DNA from: Amoebidium appalachense
Taxonomy: Eukaryota > Ichthyosporea
Assembly (NCBI GenBank): GCA_963693365.1
Contig: CAVNZM010000009.1
Coordinates: forward strand, 434,001-498,000
Direction: 5' to 3'
DNA length: 64,000 bases
This document shows, piece after piece, positions 58,051-64,000 of the stretch. A model generated the notes under the pieces. The model had not been told where the DNA came from. It saw nothing but the letters and a program-made list of their open reading frames with translations, and searched no databases. The stretch's first letter is position 1, and every line of letters begins with the position of its first letter. Both the position numbers and the translations under genes were made by a program.

Positions 58051-59657
58051 CCTGGACTTCTAGATCTCTGGCAAAAATGACAGGGGTAGGAGGGAGATGT
58101 TGAACTGTTCAAAATGTCATGTGGCTCATGCACCAAGAACTCGGCGGTATGGAAAGATGAATGAAAGTGTGATACTTCTGCTATAGTAAATGGACAATGA
58201 GCTGTATCGTAATATTCTGCTAACCCAAAAAAGTTCACAGAAACTTACGCGCACAGGACGCTGTCAGCCTGTCACCATGGCCACACCGGCAGTCTTGGCG
58301 CCAAGACTGGAAAACATGGTTGCAAGGATCTAACTTATTACGAAGTGCTGGCTGCTGATTGGCGCAAAATGCCTGCCTAATATGGCTAATCTCAAAGAAC
58401 CCAGTAACCATTCGCCACGCCATAACGTCACCATGTGAGCGCACATGTGATCATGCACTGTGCACACGCACGTGCACGCACGTGTATATGCACGTGCACG
58501 TGGGTACAGCAAGCCGGTAGTGCACACATGAGGAGGATGCCCATGCATAGGTGGTCACATGGTTGTAGTAACTTGCGTGATTTATCAGGCGATGCTGGCG
58601 TACCCCGAACCAACATCGAAAGCGCAATTTCATCATCATAAACGCGATGGCCATGTGCATGTGGCCCTGGATGAAGTGAACTTGTAGTGCGACGACAAAA
58701 ACACAGTTTATTCGTACGTAACGTTAAAAGCATGCTGTTAGTGCTACCTCATTATACACTTATGGTATTTATATCACAGGGCCCCAACCCACAAAATTTA
58801 CTCACTTGAAATAGAGCTAGGCGCTCACGCAAGACTTAGTATCACATGCAAACTCCAAGATATTGCATATCACTGTAGCTTATCACTGTATCATCCACCA
58901 CCTCGAAGCTGCAGAGCTCACAAAGCATCAACAATAAAAGCAACAAGAAACCCCCCCCCCCCCCTCCCCCCCCCCCCCCCCCCCCCCCCGTCCCCAGCGG
59001 CAAGGCTCATAAAATAATGTAAAGAAAGAAAAAAAAAAAAAGGGGGAAAAAAAAGAAAGAAAAGAAAAAAAAGAAAAGCCAGAGTAGAAGTATGGATCCT
59101 ACCTAGACAAACAATATCAACGGAGCTTGAAAATGTGGCCATCCCAAAAGGCCATTTCAGCAAACCTGGGCTAGAAGTGAGATACATTGATCAAAATGCT
59201 ACATACCTTCGCAACTCTATGTGAATCCATTATACTAAGTGGGCATACGCGTGAGGCTGGTACGATCGGAATCGAGTCAGGCTAATAACATGTGATGCTA
59301 GACAAAGGTTGTGTGCAGAGCGATCTAGTGTAGTAAGAAAGAGGAAGACAGTGTGCCAATAAACATTCACCTGCTGTAAAGAAACTCTTTTGCGTGTGAG
59401 TTCGTGCAAGTGTGTACCCGCGACATGTGCATGCAATCATCAACAGGCAAGCAATCCATCACACACACACATGGGCACGCGCTCACACTCACACATGCAT
59501 ATACCAGTCACCCAACACCCACAGCCCCGATGCTACGGAGACAGTAAAAATCGTTATCAATGTGGAGGGTAAACCGGCACACTATCCAAGATGCAACAAG
59601 TAGGAGAGTGCAGGGGACATTCATGTACGTGTGGTAGCATGGGGCGCACATGGCCTA
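58051..59657. other. intergenic region between the DUF4197 and kinase genes
   Basis: Both genes are on the minus strand, so this holds the kinase 3' UTR and the DUF4197 promoter. No further gene is seen. Poly-C occurs at 58950-58989, A-rich sequence at 59020-59078, and alternating CACGTG/GCACGT sequence at 58465-58505. Confidence 0.5.
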
Positions 59658-59973
59658 TCACCTGCCTGCCCCGCCTCTGACAAATTCGTGCCTCATGGCC
59701 TCCTCAGCCGTCAGACGCCTGCAAAGTCTCAGTCAGAATCACTGTTCCCCCCCCCCCCCCCCCCCCCCCTCTCCCTCTTTACAAAGTACACTAAACACAC
59801 ACGTGGAAACATGGTGGAGGCTTGCCGGCCCAAAATGAAGTATGCAACCAAAACCAAGCCAATTTTATGTGGCTTCACCTTACACAAGTCGCAGCCAAGT
59901 CCCCATTTCATTATTCCGTTAGATCCAAAACATGTCGGGATGGGTGGGTGGGTGCGAGGTGTGCATGTGTGTT

Positions 59974-60008
<35 letters not shown>

Positions 60009-60259
60009 TACTACTTTTTTGGGTCATAGGCGAGAAGCTTCTGTATCAGATCAAACAGTTGGCAGGTCAGGGGGTCGTCTGGCTGCAGGTTGAGCTTCTG
60101 TGTGGGTGGTGTGGTGTGAGCTATGGCCTATCAAGTGTTTGTGGTCTGTGCATCTGCTTGTGTCTGTGTGCCTGTGTGCACAACACTGCAGGATGCAGAG
60201 GTATGTGGCCACAGCTACAAACCACTGCATCTTTAAAATCACGCTCCAAGTCCCCGTCC

Positions 60260-60298
<39 letters not shown>

Positions 60299-60773
60299 AC
60301 AAACCCCCAAACCGCCCTCCCCGCCTTCCTCTCCCTGTTTTCCTCCCATCCCAGCCGTCCCTTTACCCTTCCTCTTCTCTGCTAAGTGACGCATCCAACC
60401 AACACAGCTTTGCACAAGCTTAGCCACTGCCAGCTACCCTTTTCTCCCTCTCTTCCTTTCTTCTCCTCCCCCCCCCTCCCCACCTCCCCCCCCCCACCCC
60501 CCTCCCTTCCCCCCCTCAAAAACGAAAAGCCAAAGAAAAACAATACACACGCCCGCACGCACGCGCAAACATGCATACACACACACGCACGAACGCCCAT
60601 GCACACATGCACACACACACATACGCACATTTACACACACACACAACAACAACAGCCAACCACACACACACGCACACGTACGTACACGCATACACACACA
60701 CACGTACATTCATACGCACACGCCCATGCGCACACCCACATGCATGCAGGCACAGACGCACACACGAGCACAC

Positions 60774-60809
<36 letters not shown>

Positions 60810-61196
60810 GTACGTGCAAGGGCTGGCACTGCTCTGTGACAAATGTGACGCTCTCCTCGCTGGACGCCAGGTCGGGCCAGTCCAGGTTGTCCCCTTTGAA
60901 GTACTTCTTCTTTCTGCTCAGACACAGTCAAAACACTGCCTGTGTTTCCAAGCAACATTTCCAGGACACAAGACTGCCAACAACAGAATATGGTATGCTG
61001 GCCTGCCAAACAAACCCAGCAACATCTAACAAGACTAGACAAATATGCAAATAGACTATAAAGAGAATACCCCGAACGAGCAAAGACCAGAGACAAAAAA
61101 AATGGCACCGAAGAACAGCACCAGGCACATGCCACCCTTAATAGCATGCCAACACAACCAGTGCCGGCCCATCCCTCCCCCCCCTCCCCCCCCCCC

Positions 61197-61227
<31 letters not shown>

Positions 61228-62126
61228 GCGTACCTCGCGTCGTGGACCATAGCAGCAGGGATCTTGCCCAGGATGGCCTCCATCATGGCCAGGTGCTCCA
61301 TGTTCTCGTGCGTCTGCACGTGCACAGTCAGGCCACATGCACACCCCCTGCTTGCCTTCCTTGCCCCATGTGCCCTCTAACATCCCGACCACGACATCTC
61401 CCCCCCTCATCCCCCCTCCCCCTCCCCCTTCCCCCCCCTCCCCCAACAAACCCACACCCACACCCACACACCCCATCCCCCCCCCCCACACACACACACA
61501 TACACACACACACACACTCACAGCTTTCCCTTCTTTAACAACACGTCCAATGCGCATCCACTCACCCAAGCAAACATCAATCCAACCTTCCCCCCCCCCC
61601 CCCCCCCTCCATCCCTTCATGTGCATTCACACCACAAGATTGGTTCGGTAAGATAGGGAGAAATATGGCGGCAGAGTAAACCCACCCACCTGGAACAGTG
61701 CATCTCCCGTGTAAAGCTCCGCCAGGATGCAGCCCACAGACCACATGTCGCAGGGGTACGACCACGGTATCTCTGCACGTGCACGTCAGAACGAGGGATG
61801 GTGGGGGGCAGGTAGTGCAACGGCTAGGCCCCGGAAGTAAGGGAAAAAGTTAATTCATCATAAGGTGCCCGAGGATTGGTGTATAAACGAGTGGATTAGC
61901 TTTATTTAGTGACTGGATCGAGGTGGGAAAAAAGAAGTTGGAGCGCTAGGCCCCAGAAGTGCAGGGTAAACAAGCAGCCTGTGAGGGAGGGTGTGGGGGT
62001 TGAAACACGTGCAAGCGTCCTTCAGAAGAATGGGGTGGTGGGTGGGTGTGTCTGGGGTGCCAGGGAGGAAGACGGCATAAGGGGAGAAAGAGGGTGTGTG
62101 TGTGGGTGTGTGGGTGTGTGGGGAAA

Positions 62127-62158
<32 letters not shown>

Positions 62159-62897
62159 GGGGGGCGAGCAAGTGCACCAGGCATACACTCACAATTCAAA
62201 ACGGACAACACAAGTGGAAGTTTCCCTATGCCTACAGCCGGTTGCAACATGGATATGTGCATGCATGCGTATGTGTGTATTCACGTGTGTAACAATGATT
62301 AAATGTGCCTGTGCGCTTGCGCACGTACGTGTGTGTGTGTGCGTCTGTGTGTGTCTATGGGACCCATGCACAGCGTACCGAGGATGACCTCTGGTGCCCT
62401 GTAGTGGCGTGTGGACACTATGCGTGTGTGGTGCTGGTCCTCCCACGTGGCAGACCCAAGGTCGATCAGCTGGATGTCGACCTGCCGCAGTCGCTGGATG
62501 CACACCCCCTGTGATTCGCCCAGTATCATGCAGTGCCCATGTGTGTTGGGGGTAGGACATGTGCAACTGTGTGCATGCATGATGCATGTGGGCCTACGAC
62601 ATGTGCCACTGTTTGATTGCTGCTAGCTGATAGGTCATGCATATGTGGCTGTGACACAATCCATCCGCCCTTCTGTATGCATGGAAATCACACCAAAACC
62701 CAGCAAAGAACAAATTTGCAAAGTGGGTCCACACCCTCCTTTACGTACCCACATGCAAGCCTCACAAGACCGGACATAAACACCCCACACCCACCTTTTG
62801 TGCAACGTGACCAGATGACTGCCTTGGAAATACCACAGCACCAGACAAACCCCCTTCTCCCCCCCCTCCCCCCCCCCCCCCCGGTCTCCCCCCTTCC

Positions 62898-62928
<31 letters not shown>

Positions 62929-63487
62929 ATACACACACATCTCCTTAACATGACCCTTTCAACACCACACACATCCAAACACTCACCACGCCGTCCTTGT
63001 CTTTAACCATGACGTCATTCGAGTCGTCTCTTATGAACAATATGTTCTCGGGCTTGAGGTCCGTGTGCGTCAGCTTGATGCTGTGCATGACTGTGTGTGT
63101 AGGTGGGTAAACGTTAGGCATGCAGATGTGGTACATGACTGTGGGTGTAAATGGTTGAAAGTGAGACATGAACAAACGCTAGGCATGCAGACGTGGTACA
63201 TGACTGTGGGTATAAATGGTTGAAAGTGAGACATGAGCACGTGGTATAGAACACGAGGCACACATTTCCGATGGTCAACACGATGTAGATTTTGCAGAAG
63301 AGGACACATACAGAAGCTATGTATCATAAGTTAGAGTCAATCCTCAAGAGGGACTCAAATTATACAGAGTCTGCGGGCATCGACCCGTTCATCATACATG
63401 TGAAAGCAGACTCAGGTAATGTTTCACTCGAACACAAGATGGTTAGTTGGTAGTGGTGGCGGCGGCGGCGGTGTGTGTGTGTGTGTG

Positions 63488-63520
<33 letters not shown>

Positions 63521-63714
63521 CTAGAATGTGTCAGAGAGTACAAAGTACACATAGTATCATCCATAGCGGAAAACAAAATGCAGAGGGGTTCAGGGCAACG
63601 AAGAATGGGACAGGAGGCAGGCAGGGCATGGGGGGGGGGGGGGGGGGGGGAATGGTGTTCCATATCCTCCGTGTCTTTCATTGAGGGAGATGAGTGAAGG
63701 CCGTGTTTTTTTGT

Positions 63715-63749
<35 letters not shown>

Positions 63750-63756
63750 TGCGTGT

Positions 63757-63799
<43 letters not shown>

Positions 63800-63974
63800 T
63801 ATGGTACATTTTATAGCCCTTATGAGCTGGTAGGTGATGATCTGGATCTGGTCGACGGGGAAGGGGTGGAAGTCGTTCTGCTTGAGGAAGTCGAAGATGC
63901 TGAGGCCCAGTAGGTCAAACACCATGCACACGTGCTGCTGGTGCTCGAACCACGACAGCAGCTGGATGATCTGG
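59658..63974 (-). CDS. LAMMER/CLK dual-specificity protein kinase, C-terminal part
   Basis: Eight minus-strand exons, 63974-63808, 63090-62987, 62481-62379, 61772-61690, 61313-61234, 60913-60814, 60097-60015 and 59718-59658 (TGA), join in phase. The gene continues past the window, so the glycine loop and ATP lysine are not seen. Visible kinase landmarks: hinge region [20 protein letters not shown], catalytic loop [14 protein letters not shown] (HTD in place of HRD, typical of LAMMER kinases), a DLG motif ([14 protein letters not shown] in most kinases), [33 protein letters not shown], the family signature [24 protein letters not shown], and [25 protein letters not shown] kinases phosphorylate SR splicing factors in the nucleus. 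The phase-1 junction of the first two exons gives [14 protein letters not shown], confirming that splice. Confidence 0.93.
60100..60813. repeat. GT/CA-rich kinase intron
   Basis: In gene sense the intron starts GTACGTGTGTGTGTGTGTGT and stays GT-rich for over 250 bp, then ends in a CA-rich stretch (CACACCACACCACCCACACAG). Between them are poly-G/C runs (60258-60297). Confidence 0.85.
62124..62163. repeat. poly-G tract in a kinase intron
   Basis: An almost pure G run lies between GT-rich sequence and AGGGGGGCGAG, in the intron between the 62481-62379 and 61772-61690 exons. Confidence 0.85.
63109..63238. repeat. 65-bp tandem duplication near a kinase splice acceptor
   Basis: Two copies of a unit containing TAGGCATGCAGACGTGGTAC and AAATGGTTGAAAGTGAGACA lie just upstream (gene sense) of the exon carrying the catalytic loop. 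Confidence 0.85.
63480..63800. repeat. poly-G, poly-T and GT composite in a kinase intron
   Basis: G(29) at 63490-63519, G(20) at about 63631-63650, T-rich 63705-63736, GT-rich 63737-63757 and G-rich 63758-63798; the last lies 7 bp from the donor of the first visible kinase exon. Confidence 0.85.
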
Positions 63975-64000
63975 CTGTAAAAGGAAAAAAAAACGTGGGT

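Overview
This is nuclear DNA from a eukaryote. Coding sequence is split by GT-AG introns of about 200 to 1,800 bp, the promoters carry TATA and CCAAT boxes, and a set of intronless histone genes ends in the 3' stem-loop typical of replication-dependent histone mRNAs. The genome is unusual in its low-complexity content: dozens of poly-C/poly-G tracts (15 to 86 bp), long GT/CA arrays and several minisatellites, mostly in introns. I cannot name the organism. An interstitial repeat containing CCCTAAA recalls the TTTAGGG telomere type of plants, algae and some protists, but this is weak evidence.

Layout. 1-4.2 kb: exon-like segments of an unidentified plus-strand gene or genes, then a ~50-bp tandem repeat carrying TGACGTCA sites. 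8.6-12.05 kb (+): a four-exon gene for the cytochrome bc1 hinge subunit (QCR6/UQCRH). 13.25-16.35 kb (+): a four-exon RanBP1-like domain protein. 17.65-24.84 kb (+): a UBE2Q-type ubiquitin-conjugating enzyme in seven exons, with a telomere-like minisatellite and a foldback element in its introns. 25-29.5 kb: intergenic, with a 458-bp MITE-like element. 29.55-31.67 kb (+): a three-exon C2H2 zinc-finger protein. 34.5-36.57 kb: a rearranged partial copy of the DUF4197 gene found at 52-58 kb. 36.57-40.64 kb: a 47-bp minisatellite in which every unit carries a TATAAAAGG box and a GGGT quadruplex motif.

43.5-51.4 kb holds the core and linker histone genes: divergent H2B/H3, divergent H4/H2A, and H1. 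All five have a 6-bp-stem, 4-nt-loop 3' hairpin and a shared downstream CAAAG-type element, and upstream regions share GGGGTAAA and CCAAT motifs. This implies S-phase co-regulation and U7-like 3' processing. 52.4-58.05 kb (-): a five-exon DUF4197 protein. 59.66-63.97 kb (-): the C-terminal eight exons of a LAMMER/CLK dual-specificity kinase whose N-terminal part lies beyond the window.

The genes are housekeeping functions (respiration, Ran/nuclear transport, ubiquitination, chromatin, splicing-kinase signalling) and do not form one pathway. The most noteworthy structures are the inverted/direct duplication beside the TATA/G4 minisatellite, the complementary GT and CA repeats at opposite intron ends, the histone 3' processing signals, and two MITE-like elements.
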